A stretch of 64,000 nucleotides of DNA from Brevinematales bacterium. Its GTDB lineage: Bacteria > Spirochaetota > Brevinematia > Brevinematales > Thermospiraceae. A program made the position numbers and the translations under genes. The notes below the pieces were generated by a model. It ran no database searches. It was not told the DNA's origin and worked only from the letters and a program-made list of their open reading frames with translations. Below, piece by piece: positions 8,182 to 16,862 of this stretch; the first letter of the stretch is position 1; each line of letters starts with the position of its first letter. The stretch covers positions 461,245 to 525,244 of the forward strand of contig JAOADA010000001.1 in NCBI GenBank assembly GCA_026417555.1, read 5' to 3'.

Positions 8182-8733
8182 CTACTTTTTGAGATAGGTC
8201 TCCACTGCATGGCGAATTTTGTAGAGAATATTATCCACCTTTTTTGGAGAAATGGCAAGTTCAGAGGCAATGTCAAGATAACTTTTCCGTTCCACAAAAC
8301 GCTTGATCACCACCTTTTTCTCCAGAGGAGAAAGAGTAGAAAGAAAATCTTGCCATAACAGTTTTTCCTCCGTTTTTTCAGCCAAGGAAAGAGTTTCTTC
8401 TGGCATTTCCGCAATAATCTCAGGATCTACTATTCCCTCTTGAGAGGAAAATCGTCGCAAATAACTCATCAAATGATTCCATACACATACCTTAGCATAG
8501 GTATTAAAACGGGTATTTTTGTCAGGAAGATAGGTTTTCACTGCCTCAGAAAGGGCAATAAGTCCTTCCTGAACAAGATCCTCTTTGTCCCAAAAGACGA
8601 TAGTCCTCACCCACCTCTGAATACGGTAGGTATAACGTTTATAAAACTCCTTTTCCGCGCTCTTATCCCGCGGAAGAAGAGAGAGTAGCTCTTCATCAGT
8701 CAGGGAAGAATAGAAACTTTGTTTTATATTCAC
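8182..8733 (-). CDS. RNA polymerase sigma factor, sigma70 family (SigH-like)
   Basis: The protein has sigma region 2 (KEDLVQEGLIALSEAV, FNTYAKVCVWNHLMSYLRR) and region 4 with a helix-turn-helix (YLDIASELAISPKKVDNILYKI). No region 1 or 3 is obvious, which resembles SigH or ECF-like alternative factors. I chose GTG at 8733 because AGAGG lies 6 bases upstream; the frame is open to ATG 8772 and TTG 8781, which lack a good site. It is the first gene of the Mla-type operon, 9 bases before the next gene, which suggests it controls envelope or lipid stress genes. Confidence 0.88.
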   Translation of the reverse strand: MNIKQSFYSSLTDEELLSLLPRDKSAEKEFYKRYTYRIQRWVRTIVFWDKEDLVQEGLIALSEAVKTYLPDKNTRFNTYAKVCVWNHLMSYLRRFSSQEGIVDPEIIAEMPEETLSLAEKTEEKLLWQDFLSTLSPLEKKVVIKRFVERKSYLDIASELAISPKKVDNILYKIRHAVETYLKK

Positions 8734-8800
8734 GAATACCTCTGAAACATTTCCATCGTCTCTATGTATCATCGTATACAAAGGGGGGAAAACTCAAGTA

Positions 8801-8829
8801 TTGTGAGATTTTCTTTTTTGGCTTATACT
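8801..8829 (+). promoter_or_regulatory. Sigma70-type promoter for the PEGA/TPR gene
   Basis: TTGTGA (8801-8806), a 17-bp spacer and TATACT (8824-8829). The expected transcription start near 8836 leaves only about 10 bases before the ATG at 8846, just enough for the GGAGG site. Confidence 0.75.
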
Positions 8830-8845
8830 ATAGATGGAGGTTTTT

Positions 8846-10012
8846 ATGAAGCAGTGGATTTTTTTGGGCTTGCTTATAACTTCTCTCTCATGGCCATGGG
8901 TTTTTATCCTTTCCGACCCGCTGGGTGCCGATGTTTTTGTTCATGATACCCCCATAGGGAAAACCCCATGTATTCTCACAAACGAGCCCTCCTCTTTTGT
9001 CTTGGCTCTCCGTAAACCAGGGTATCGAAGCATTCGAACAACAGTACGATCTACGACAAGAGTAACGAATCTGTTCTACACTCTCCAGAGCGAAAGTTTT
9101 CGTGTCAACTTCCCTGGATACGAGACCATTACTATCCAAAATCAAATCTTCCGGGCCTCAGAAGTCGAAAATCTTGCCCTCGGCATATACCAATTTGACA
9201 TCGTGAGTAATCGAATCTCTCTTGAAAGAATTAACCCGAATAAACCCTGGTTTTACTTTTCTCTTGGTATAGCCAGTACAGGTATTGTAGCAGGGACAGT
9301 GGGGCTCATTCTGGGAAGTATAGAATACGAGAAGTTTACCTCCGCCACCTCTTATGAAGAGGCCGTCAAGAGAATGCAAACAAGTATGTTTTATGATAAT
9401 CTTGCCCTGTGGAGTTATGGAATCGCTGCTATCAGTGGTGGTATGAGTCTCTCCTTTTACCTTGAGGATAGAGCTTTTCAAAAAAAATCCTCACAGTTCA
9501 TCATCAAAAAAGTTGGGTATCTTGGTGAAGACAAGGTACTTTATGATCAGGCAATGGACCTCTTGAGCCAAAAAAAAGAGGAAATGGCTGCTCAATCCTT
9601 TGAAAAACTTGTTCGCACCTACCCTGACAGTCTTTTTGTCCCCCCCTCTCTCTACCAATGGGGAAAGATCCTTCTCTCTGAAGGAAACCATGTCAAAGCA
9701 CAAGAGATATGGAGGGTTCTTTTGGAAAGGTATCCCGTTCTTGATCTCTATGAAATGACTCTGTATGAACTCTTTCTTATCGACATGAAACAATCCCAAT
9801 TTTTGTCAGCAACACGGTACCTTGAGACTATGAGACTTCTTCAGTTTTTTTATTCCGTGGAGGATATTGATTGGTTTGAGTTGGATCTCTACCGATCATG
9901 GAGCCAGCAAGACCCTTCAAAACTTCCTCTCTATCAGCAAAAGAAAGAAGCCTTTATCACCACACGTACCTACAGTCCAGAGAGGCGTCAGGCCCTCGAA
10001 AAAGAAAAGTAA
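8846..10012 (+). CDS. PEGA-domain and TPR protein, envelope-associated
   Basis: This 388-aa protein begins with a hydrophobic signal (MKQWIFLGLLITSLSW), then a PEGA domain (about residues 22-75, with SDPLGADVFVHDTPIGKTP and a YRS end). Two hydrophobic helices follow (about 135-155 and 185-205), then TPR-like repeats (about 225-370). I chose ATG 8846 because GGAGG precedes it; ATG 8834 would place that site inside the coding sequence. PEGA domains bind surface polymers or scaffold envelope complexes. It is followed by a secreted ankyrin protein on the same strand. Function unknown. Confidence 0.85.
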   Translation: MKQWIFLGLLITSLSWPWVFILSDPLGADVFVHDTPIGKTPCILTNEPSSFVLALRKPGYRSIRTTVRSTTRVTNLFYTLQSESFRVNFPGYETITIQNQIFRASEVENLALGIYQFDIVSNRISLERINPNKPWFYFSLGIASTGIVAGTVGLILGSIEYEKFTSATSYEEAVKRMQTSMFYDNLALWSYGIAAISGGMSLSFYLEDRAFQKKSSQFIIKKVGYLGEDKVLYDQAMDLLSQKKEEMAAQSFEKLVRTYPDSLFVPPSLYQWGKILLSEGNHVKAQEIWRVLLERYPVLDLYEMTLYELFLIDMKQSQFLSATRYLETMRLLQFFYSVEDIDWFELDLYRSWSQQDPSKLPLYQQKKEAFITTRTYSPERRQALEKEK

Positions 10013-10114
10013 CCGTAGTGAATCGAAGGACTCTAGGAGATAAGGGAAAAATTTGCTTTTTTGAAGGTGTTTCCTGCATAATATTTTTATCTTTGGTTGG
10101 GACTGAGGAGAGCT

Positions 10115-11758
10115 ATGAAAAGGATTCTTTCCTTCGGGGTCTACTTTTTTCTTCTTTGGGGATATACAAGAATTCACGGGGATGTGAACCGAGAACTTCT
10201 CCTCGCCATTTCCCAAAAAAATTTTGAGACCGTACAACATCTCATCGAAAACAAAAAAGCCTCTGTATTTTTCCGAGATGTCAATAAACGAACCCCGCTT
10301 CATTGGGCAGTCATTGCGGGTGACCTTAAAATTGTTGCCTACCTCATCTACAAAGGGGCTGATATTGAGGCCAGAGAAAAAAATGGGGCAACCCCTCTTC
10401 ACTTTGTTGCTTACAGCAAAAACCTTGATATTGTCAAATACCTTATCCAGAACAAGGCGGAAATCAATGCCACTGATTATGCAGGATGGACCCCTCTCCA
10501 TTACTATACCTATTACCAATTTGAAATGGGGGTGAAATACCTCATCTATACGGATGCTGATCTCGAAGCCAGAACGACAAAGCCCTCAATGGGTATTCCT
10601 GCTGGGGCAACAGCCCTTGATATAGCTATCAAAATCAACAAGCAAGCGTATATTGATGCCCTTTCTAATCCACAAATCTACCAGAATATTGCCAACCGAC
10701 CCCGTCTTGCTCTTGAGGTCATACCTAAACTCTCGTTTTCTAACATACTTTTCGCTGAGGAAAAAGGAAACCTTTCTTTTCTTGTCAAAAATACCGGTGA
10801 GGGCCCGTCACAAACCACTTTTCTTGAATTTTCAAGCATAACAAACCAATGGTTTTTTTTGTCAACGAATTTTTCCCCTCAGATGGTAGAAAGTGGAAGG
10901 ATGTATACGTGGACCGCAGAGATCATAGGTCTTACTCCTCCCCGTGACACTGAAGTCTATTTCCGTGTAAGGGCTATTGATCTCGATTCAAAAAGATCCT
11001 CAGAATGGCAAGAGGTTCGCTTCTGGATCTGGTCAAACCGTCCCCCCTCTCTCGTCCTTGGGGCAACCATGATGGGAAGTGCCAATGTACTCCGTCCCAT
11101 GATGGGTACTTCTCTCCTCCTTACCCTCTCGAATGAGGGCCTTGGTCCCCTTAAAAATGCTCTTTTGACTCTTCAAGACACTAAAGGTTACGTAGTACCA
11201 GTACGTATAGGACCTCTTTTTCTCCCTCGCCAGTCCTCTACCAATCTTCTTCTTTTCCTCCAGACAGGAGAAAACGTAGAGGATGGGGAAACAACCCTTG
11301 AGATCCAGATTTCCTCCCCTTTTCTTAACCGTTTTCTTACCTTTTCGCGTATCCTTCCTACAAAAGGATATCTTCCTCCGCAATTGTCTTTTTCACCAAG
11401 CCTGTATAGACGCCTGAGCCTCACAATCATCACCAATACCGTCCAGCTAGAAACGGGAGCAACCACAGAAACACTCACCACAAACTCATCTCTTCTTGTG
11501 TATCCCATGTTGGAAATTGTCAATACCGGAGAACGCCCTGCTACCAACCTCTCTCTTGAAATACGTATTCCCACCGAAACAAACACCTTTCTTTACACGT
11601 ATGCCATTCCTCTTCTTGCTACGGGAGAAAAGAGAAGTTTAGCCATTCCCATAGAAAGACGGTTGTTACCAGGATACCTTATTTTCTTGAAAGCTACAGA
11701 TGGAGTAACCACATACCTTTCCACCAACCTTCCATCACACTTCTGGCCAGAGGAATAA
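10115..11758 (+). CDS. Secreted ankyrin-repeat protein with CARDB-like repeats
   Basis: This 547-aa protein has a signal peptide (MKRILSFGVYFFLLWGYTRIHG) and ankyrin repeats (about residues 30-185) with the consensus TPLHWAVIAGDLKIVAYLIYKGADI, TPLHFVAYSKNLDIVKYLI and TPLHYYTYYQF. The C-terminal 350 residues contain two or three beta-rich segments with NTGEGPSQT and NTGERPATN, like CARDB adhesion modules. The start is ATG 10115 after GAGGAG. It is followed 2 bases later by yqeK. It is probably periplasmic or surface-located and protein-binding; the partner is unknown. Confidence 0.82.
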   Translation: MKRILSFGVYFFLLWGYTRIHGDVNRELLLAISQKNFETVQHLIENKKASVFFRDVNKRTPLHWAVIAGDLKIVAYLIYKGADIEAREKNGATPLHFVAYSKNLDIVKYLIQNKAEINATDYAGWTPLHYYTYYQFEMGVKYLIYTDADLEARTTKPSMGIPAGATALDIAIKINKQAYIDALSNPQIYQNIANRPRLALEVIPKLSFSNILFAEEKGNLSFLVKNTGEGPSQTTFLEFSSITNQWFFLSTNFSPQMVESGRMYTWTAEIIGLTPPRDTEVYFRVRAIDLDSKRSSEWQEVRFWIWSNRPPSLVLGATMMGSANVLRPMMGTSLLLTLSNEGLGPLKNALLTLQDTKGYVVPVRIGPLFLPRQSSTNLLLFLQTGENVEDGETTLEIQISSPFLNRFLTFSRILPTKGYLPPQLSFSPSLYRRLSLTIITNTVQLETGATTETLTTNSSLLVYPMLEIVNTGERPATNLSLEIRIPTETNTFLYTYAIPLLATGEKRSLAIPIERRLLPGYLIFLKATDGVTTYLSTNLPSHFWPEE

Positions 11759-11760
11759 AT

Positions 11761-12333
11761 ATGATTGAAAGAAAAAAAGATTGGGAAAAAGAAATTGCCT
11801 CCCAGCTTTCCGAAGAGAGGTGGCTCCATACCTTGGGGACTATTGAGATCGCCCTCCACCTTGCGAAAATTCATCGTCTCAATGAAGAAAAGGTGTATCT
11901 CGCCACTCTCCTTCATGATATCGGCAAAGCCTACCCTCTCGAAAAACAAAAGGAACTTGCCCTGGCCTACAATCTTCTCTCCCCAGAAGACCTCAGGGCA
12001 GAAGGCGTCGTTCACGCCAAGGTAAGTGCCTACCTCGCTCGAGAACGCTACCGTATTCAGGATGAAGACATCTTGTTTGTAATCGCTCATCATAGCACAG
12101 GACACCCTGATTACGGTCCCCTTGGATGGGTAGTCTATGTCTCAGACTATCTCGATCCCAATAGGAAACTGGTTCACCAGACTACCCTGCTCGCTACCTG
12201 TGAGGCAGATCTCAAAGAGGGGTGTCTTCAGGTACTCCTTGCCAAGCTTCAGTACCTTTTTGACAAGAGAAAGTACCTCCACTCCTACAGTGTAGATTTT
12301 TACCATAGCTTAATCCAGTCATTCCCCTTTTAG
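11761..12333 (+). CDS. yqeK: YqeK-family HD-domain hydrolase (likely Ap4A hydrolase)
   Basis: This 190-aa protein has an HD domain with HTLGTIEIA, LLHDIGKAYP and HAKVSAYLARERY, then AHHSTGHPDYGPLGWVVYVSDYLDPNR. This is the pattern of YqeK, a metal-dependent enzyme that splits Ap4A symmetrically to ADP. It starts 2 bases after the ankyrin gene, so they share a transcript. In many bacteria yqeK sits with nadD and rsfS; that context is absent here. The 3' end overlaps the convergent gene at 12330 by 4 bases. Confidence 0.85.
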   Translation: MIERKKDWEKEIASQLSEERWLHTLGTIEIALHLAKIHRLNEEKVYLATLLHDIGKAYPLEKQKELALAYNLLSPEDLRAEGVVHAKVSAYLARERYRIQDEDILFVIAHHSTGHPDYGPLGWVVYVSDYLDPNRKLVHQTTLLATCEADLKEGCLQVLLAKLQYLFDKRKYLHSYSVDFYHSLIQSFPF

Positions 12334-13070
12334 AAATAAAATCCTATCCACCCATGAAAGCGATCATACCAGTGATCAGAAAGAAAATAGGACGGCATAT
12401 TATACCCCACGCCTATATCTCCCCCTATTACGAGGTGATTCCATTTGATCATCACCCCTCCCATCACCATCGTATTCCAGCTCGTTTCACCTCCCATTAC
12501 TCCTATCCCAGTAAGAAATCGTGCCCTTACATAGAGACGTTCCTTAAGAAGAGTTTGATACCACCCTGTCCCAAGAAAAAGTTCAATCAGAGGCGTCTCC
12601 ACAGAGGCAATACCCATCATGTAATCAAACGACCATTTCCGAGGAAAAAGAAAATAGGAAACGTCAACGAAACCTGCACCACCACTTTGTTTTTCCTCCT
12701 GCTTCAAGGGGGAAAAAGAAGCAAACCCATACGACATCATCACTCTATCGTTGAAAGGGGTCAAAAGAAGGCTTTTCTCCCCTCCTTTTGCTACCATCAC
12801 TTTATTTGAGAGAAGTCCTTTCTCTTTTTTGTCCTCAAGGAGAATCTCATACTCCTCGTTGGCCACCAGTTCATAGCGATCCTCAAAACCCTGATCGTTC
12901 GTAATATGACCTAACACATTGCCTTGAATTTTTATCTTTCCCCCTACAGCAAAATAGGGGATCACCCGTACCACAAGGATACCACGCTCAGAGATATCTA
13001 CACCCAAGGCTTTGGCCACTTCTGCAGATACCTCATTTATCACATCAACAAGGCCATATTTTCGTATCAC
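12330..13070 (-). pseudogene. 3' part of a frameshifted secreted, beta-rich protein gene
   Basis: This 246-residue frame starts at a GTG without a ribosome binding site and without a signal peptide. Its C-terminal half looks like outer-membrane beta strands alternating with glycines and ends in GWIGFYF, with a terminal aromatic residue. It overlaps by 26 bases the end of the secreted 120-residue frame just upstream. Removing one A from the AAAA run near 13058 would join them in a single frame. So this is probably the second half of one gene of about 365 residues. I do not recognise the family. Confidence 0.6.
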
Positions 13071-13407
13071 TCAAGATATTCGTAGTATAGATTGGCTTAT
13101 TTTTTTCATTCCGAAGCACAAAGGCCAACCTCACATCCGGAGAACGGATGGGACCCTCAAACTCCATCGTAGTTTCAAGAGAAAGCCGACTTGCATTAGA
13201 TATATTCCCCCTTATGACATGCCAACCTGGCATCACTGCCAAACGAACATATATTCCCTCCTCAAGAAGAAAGGAAACAATCCCCTCTTGAGGGTAATCA
13301 TGGGAAGAAAGAGCTCGTGGCGTTTTGACAACAAGACTTCGGTTCCCTACAGCATAAGAAAAAACACCCGTAAAAAACAAAAGGAAAAAGCATGCTTTCC
13401 TTACCAT
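13045..13407 (-). pseudogene. 5' part of the same frameshifted secreted protein gene
   Basis: This 120-residue frame starts with a signal peptide (MVRKACFFLLFFTGVFSYAVG) after a good AGAGGAGAAGGG site and a clear promoter. It is beta-rich (GWHVIRGNISNASRLSLETT) and stops soon after KPIYTTNILSDTK. The frame one base on continues for 246 residues. Either this is a true frameshift, a sequencing error, or a short secreted protein with an overlapping cytoplasmic neighbour. I favour a frameshift because the downstream frame has an outer-membrane-like end but no export signal of its own. Confidence 0.6.
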
Positions 13408-13444
13408 ACCCTTCTCCTCTAAAATAATCCAGTTTTACAAGAAC

Positions 13445-13473
13445 ATAATAAAGGGAGTAATAAAAAAAGTCAA
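13445..13473 (-). promoter_or_regulatory. Sigma70-type promoter for the 13407 gene
   Basis: On the minus strand TTGACT (13473-13468), a 17-bp spacer and TATTAT (13450-13445), about 38 bases before the ATG at 13407. Confidence 0.8.
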
Positions 13474-13572
13474 AAAAAATATATTTTAAAAGAAAAATAG
13501 TATTGTGTTTAGTTAAATAAACATGAAGAATAAGAAAATTCTCATCTTGATGTCTCGTGATTTCTTATAGCT

Positions 13573-13594
13573 TTCTGAAAACTTCAGAATTTTT
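13573..13594 (+). terminator. Terminator-like hairpin on the plus strand
   Basis: Perfect 7-bp stem TTCTGAA / TTCAGAA with loop AAC, followed directly by TTTTT. The shape is that of a small intrinsic terminator, but the stem is A/T-rich and no plus-strand gene is known to end here. Confidence 0.4.
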
Positions 13595-13680
13595 CCTCAA
13601 GCCTATTTTGTGAAGCAATATCCATCTTTTTCTGCGTAACTTCACCTTGCAAAAAGAGAGAAACCTCTTCTTTTTCTGAT

Positions 13681-13704
13681 ATCCTTTGCGATAAGGATTT
13701 TTTT
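13681..13704 (+). terminator. Second terminator-like hairpin on the plus strand
   Basis: Stem ATCCTT / AAGGAT (6 bp, 6-base loop TGCGAT) with a seven-T run that begins at the last stem base. It could end a plus-strand transcript from the gene-less region, or read as a weak hairpin at the 3' end of the minus-strand gene that stops at 13724. Confidence 0.4.
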
Positions 13705-13723
13705 CATAGGGAGCACTTTTGTT

Positions 13724-14836
13724 TCAGTATTTGACCTCTACTGAAACAAGACACGAAAAGCCCCCTCGTTTCTCTGAAGTCATGGCACTGATATCCGTTT
13801 GGTACCGAAGCCACGTCAGGAGATTCACATTCTGATAGAGATTTCGTTGATAACCCAAAATCCACCACTGTCCCTTGTACCAGAGGTTTTGTTCTTCGTC
13901 GTCGAGATTTGCAACTACCGTAAGAAAGAAAGAATCTATCAAGGTAGGGATCATCATGAGATGAAGCGAGATATAGTGATGGGAAAGAAAGGGATAAACG
14001 GGGAGAGTAGAGTATTCAAAAAGGGAAAAATGAGTACGTTCAAGCGTGTGCGTCATGTATTCAACGCGAAATACCCATTTTCCCCAAAAAGAGTAATCCA
14101 TTCCCACCATGCCATGCCAGAAGCTCTTATTCGTATTCGTGGTAGAGTGATATACCCCTTCCCCATACCACGTTGGCCCAAAATCCCATTTCAAAGAGAG
14201 TCCTCCCATCCATGCTTCTTCTTTCCCACGATAGAAAAGAGCCCCTGTAACATACCACGACTCACCTCCCCCACCTGTTCTTACTCCAACCAGAGAATTG
14301 GTCCAAAAAGACCGTATAACCCCTATTCCTTCTGCGAAACCTACTTGCCCTAAGGGAAGTTTTATCCTCAGGGCATCAACTCCAAGACGAGAAAGATTCA
14401 CATCCCTAACATCCATTTGTGAAAAAAAATCCATCGGAGAAAAAATAAAACCTTCTCCCCATCTCACAAGTTGCCTTCCTAAGATCACATCCCCCCAGAA
14501 AGGCTTCACCATGACACTACACTTTCGTACATCCACCATCAGGAGGGTTTCTTCTCCTATGGACCACAACATACTTCCCTGGGCTCCATTGGTTATAACC
14601 CCAGAAAGGATCACAAGATCTCCAGAAACGTCAAAACGGGCATATTCTGTATCCCTATTGGCAACGGACACCCTCCATACCGTTTGCCCCCCAGACATCC
14701 ACTGGGACCATTGATCATTCGTTTCTCTGATGATCACCGTTCCCACACCGGAACGAAACCACCCCCCAACCAAAAGTCCATCTTCTGCCCACAAAAGTCC
14801 AACCCCCATTATCAACCAAAAGACACCCCATCGCAT
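13724..14836 (-). CDS. Putative outer-membrane beta-barrel protein of the Lol-like ABC operon
   Basis: This 370-aa protein has a signal peptide (MRWGVFWLIMGVGLLWA) and many alternating hydrophobic/polar strands with Trp, Tyr and Gly, ending SCLVSVEVKY with a terminal aromatic as in beta-barrel proteins. It starts 2 bases after the LolA-like gene and is the last gene of an operon with an ATPase and three FtsX permeases. I do not recognise a named family. Given its neighbours, it may be the outer-membrane receptor or exit point for the cargo of that transporter, but this is inference. Confidence 0.72.
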   Translation of the reverse strand: MRWGVFWLIMGVGLLWAEDGLLVGGWFRSGVGTVIIRETNDQWSQWMSGGQTVWRVSVANRDTEYARFDVSGDLVILSGVITNGAQGSMLWSIGEETLLMVDVRKCSVMVKPFWGDVILGRQLVRWGEGFIFSPMDFFSQMDVRDVNLSRLGVDALRIKLPLGQVGFAEGIGVIRSFWTNSLVGVRTGGGGESWYVTGALFYRGKEEAWMGGLSLKWDFGPTWYGEGVYHSTTNTNKSFWHGMVGMDYSFWGKWVFRVEYMTHTLERTHFSLFEYSTLPVYPFLSHHYISLHLMMIPTLIDSFFLTVVANLDDEEQNLWYKGQWWILGYQRNLYQNVNLLTWLRYQTDISAMTSEKRGGFSCLVSVEVKY

Positions 14837-14838
14837 AC

Positions 14839-15567
14839 CTATCGCTCCAGATATCGACGTGTAAAATAATTATCACTCACGGGAACATCAAAAGAAGCCT
14901 CTTCTATAACAACCACGGTTTTCGTATTTTTTTTGAGCTGGTCTGACACTGTTGTGAGAGTCGAAAACCACCTCCCCCCTACCTCACGAATCTCTGAAGA
15001 TTCCTGGACTTTAAGAAGTTTTCCCGAAGGAGCATAGCGTTCCTCCCTGATAGGCACAAAGGTTGTCTTGTGCACCCACATTTTTCTTCTGTAGTAGGTT
15101 ACCTCCTTTACTTTTGCTGTAAGTTCTACCACATAACACTCATACTGAGCATACTTCTCCTCCCCAACGAGTTGGATGGTGTATTTTTCATAGAGGTCAT
15201 CGGCTTCCAGCGCATCCTCATAGGACACATCACTTCCCATCATTCCCTGTTTAAGCATATGTCCAGAGATGAGAAAAGTATTATTCTCCTCTCCATCATA
15301 TACCCACATTTGTCTGTTGAGTTTGAGATAACGGGTATTTCTATCCTCTTTGTTGAGAAACTCTACGTAAGCGTTCTTTTTCTTTATCCAGGACTTCATC
15401 TTTTTGATACGCACTGGCTGATTTGGAAGATAAATTTCCATCCGCATAGTGATAATCGCCGAATCAAAATTCACCCGTTTGTCAACCTCTCGAAGAATTT
15501 CTTCTCCCGTCAAACCAAAATTCAGAGTGACCAACAACAAAAATACACCCAAAACACTGTATCTCAT
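14839..15567 (-). CDS. LolA-like outer-membrane lipoprotein-sorting protein
   Basis: This 242-aa protein has a signal peptide (MRYSVLGVFLLLVTLNFGLTG) and the layout of the outer-membrane lipoprotein-sorting family: TGEEILREVDKR, MRMEIYLP, KKMKSWIKKKNAYVEFLNK, RQMWVYDGEENNTFLIS and YYRRKMWVHKTTFVPIREE. These fold as an open half-barrel that shields acyl chains in the periplasm. It is 15 bases after the third permease and directly before the putative beta-barrel protein. It probably ferries a lipid or lipoprotein released by the ABC complex to the outer membrane. Confidence 0.88.
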   Translation of the reverse strand: MRYSVLGVFLLLVTLNFGLTGEEILREVDKRVNFDSAIITMRMEIYLPNQPVRIKKMKSWIKKKNAYVEFLNKEDRNTRYLKLNRQMWVYDGEENNTFLISGHMLKQGMMGSDVSYEDALEADDLYEKYTIQLVGEEKYAQYECYVVELTAKVKEVTYYRRKMWVHKTTFVPIREERYAPSGKLLKVQESSEIREVGGRWFSTLTTVSDQLKKNTKTVVVIEEASFDVPVSDNYFTRRYLER

Positions 15568-15582
15568 GACATCCTCCTTATG

Positions 15583-16851
15583 CTATACACTTCGGATAGC
15601 ATCTACAGGCTTCATTCGGGCAGCCAAACGTGAGGGGAAAAGAGAAACCAATGTCGCTACCACAAGACCCAGAATAAGCGATCCTCCTACACTCTTCGGG
15701 GTAATTTTCCATCGAATGACTGAATCCAGAGGAAGGTTCATATTGGCAAGAGAAGAAGAAAAATCTACTCCCCACACACTCAGGGGCCAACTAATCAAGA
15801 CTCCCAGCAAGACCCCCATACCACTCCCAATAAGCCCCAAGACAAGCCCCTCATAAAGGAAAAGAATGAGTACTTCTCCAGATTTGAGTCCCATGGCTTT
15901 GAGAATACCAATCTCCCTTCGCCTTTCCAAAACAATCATCATCATAATATTTGTGATGATGATCATCCCGAGAAAGGTCACCACAAAATAGATGAGGTTA
16001 TAAATGGGCAAGATCTGTTCCATCATACTCACAATACCACCTGCCCTGTTCCAAGGGATGGCCACAATATCCTGCCATTGATTTTCTGAAGTTGCCCACG
16101 ATTGGATTTCTTTTGCCAAAGCTGGGGCTCGTGTATAGTCCTTGAGAAACAGGAGAACCTCTTGCACTCCACCACCAGTTCGAAGAATATCCATGGCATC
16201 CTTTATATCCATCTGAAAGATATTTTCATCCATCATATTGAGCCCCGTCTGGAAAATTCCTACTACTTGAAACCGTGGAATGCGTATGCCATAATCAGAT
16301 CCCTGGAGCATCACCGAGAAGGTATCCCCCACACCAATCTTGAGAATATCAGCCATTTTTTTGCCCACAATCACTTCTCGATATTTATGCCCTTGTTTTT
16401 CTATTACCTGACCAGAAAGATAGCGCCCAGCAACAATAGCCTTTTCAAGAAGTAAAAGATCTTTCTCCACCCTGTAATCCCCCCCAAACCCAAAGGCTGC
16501 TTTGTTGTTTCCCTCATACTGGAGAAGCACAGGAAAACGTATCCGAAACACGACCAACTCAATCTCTTTTGACCATTGTGGATGGGAAAGTATCTTCTCT
16601 CTCAACCTCTCTGGTTCTGAGACAAGATACTGGACAGGAAAATAGCGAATATTCTCTGCATACGACCGGGCCGTGATACGAATATGACCGGAATCGTTCT
16701 TGGTACCATTGCGAATCATATTGTCAATCATTCCTTCAACCAACCCCTGCAAAACAACCACAAGGGCAAGCGCAAGGGTTACGGAGAGCACCGCAAGAAA
16801 AGAACGACGTGTATTCCTTCTGATGTTACGAAGCGCCATTTTAAATAGCAT
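15583..16851 (-). CDS. FtsX-family ABC permease (third of three, LolC/E-like)
   Basis: This 422-aa protein has an N-terminal membrane helix, a large periplasmic domain (about residues 45-285) and three C-terminal helices. The core reads VLERRREIGILKAMG, and the C terminus is PSRLAARMKPVDAIRSV. The start is ATG 16851 after AAAGGAGG; the frame extends upstream to 16881 but that overlaps the previous gene. It is clearly more divergent than the two permeases before it, which are close paralogues. It may be the partner that forms a heterodimer, like LolC with LolE. Confidence 0.92.
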   Translation of the reverse strand: MLFKMALRNIRRNTRRSFLAVLSVTLALALVVVLQGLVEGMIDNMIRNGTKNDSGHIRITARSYAENIRYFPVQYLVSEPERLREKILSHPQWSKEIELVVFRIRFPVLLQYEGNNKAAFGFGGDYRVEKDLLLLEKAIVAGRYLSGQVIEKQGHKYREVIVGKKMADILKIGVGDTFSVMLQGSDYGIRIPRFQVVGIFQTGLNMMDENIFQMDIKDAMDILRTGGGVQEVLLFLKDYTRAPALAKEIQSWATSENQWQDIVAIPWNRAGGIVSMMEQILPIYNLIYFVVTFLGMIIITNIMMMIVLERRREIGILKAMGLKSGEVLILFLYEGLVLGLIGSGMGVLLGVLISWPLSVWGVDFSSSLANMNLPLDSVIRWKITPKSVGGSLILGLVVATLVSLFPSRLAARMKPVDAIRSV

Positions 16852-16862
16852 ATTTTCCTCCT

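Larger units (their letters stand above)
13408..13723 (-). other. 316-base gene-less region
   Basis: It lies between the starts and ends of two minus-strand genes. It holds the promoter of the 13407 gene (13445-13473), an A/T-rich stretch (about 13450-13545), and two plus-strand terminator-like hairpins (13573-13594 and 13681-13704). No convincing protein-coding frame is visible. The plus-strand hairpins have no plus-strand gene upstream that they could serve. Confidence 0.6.
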
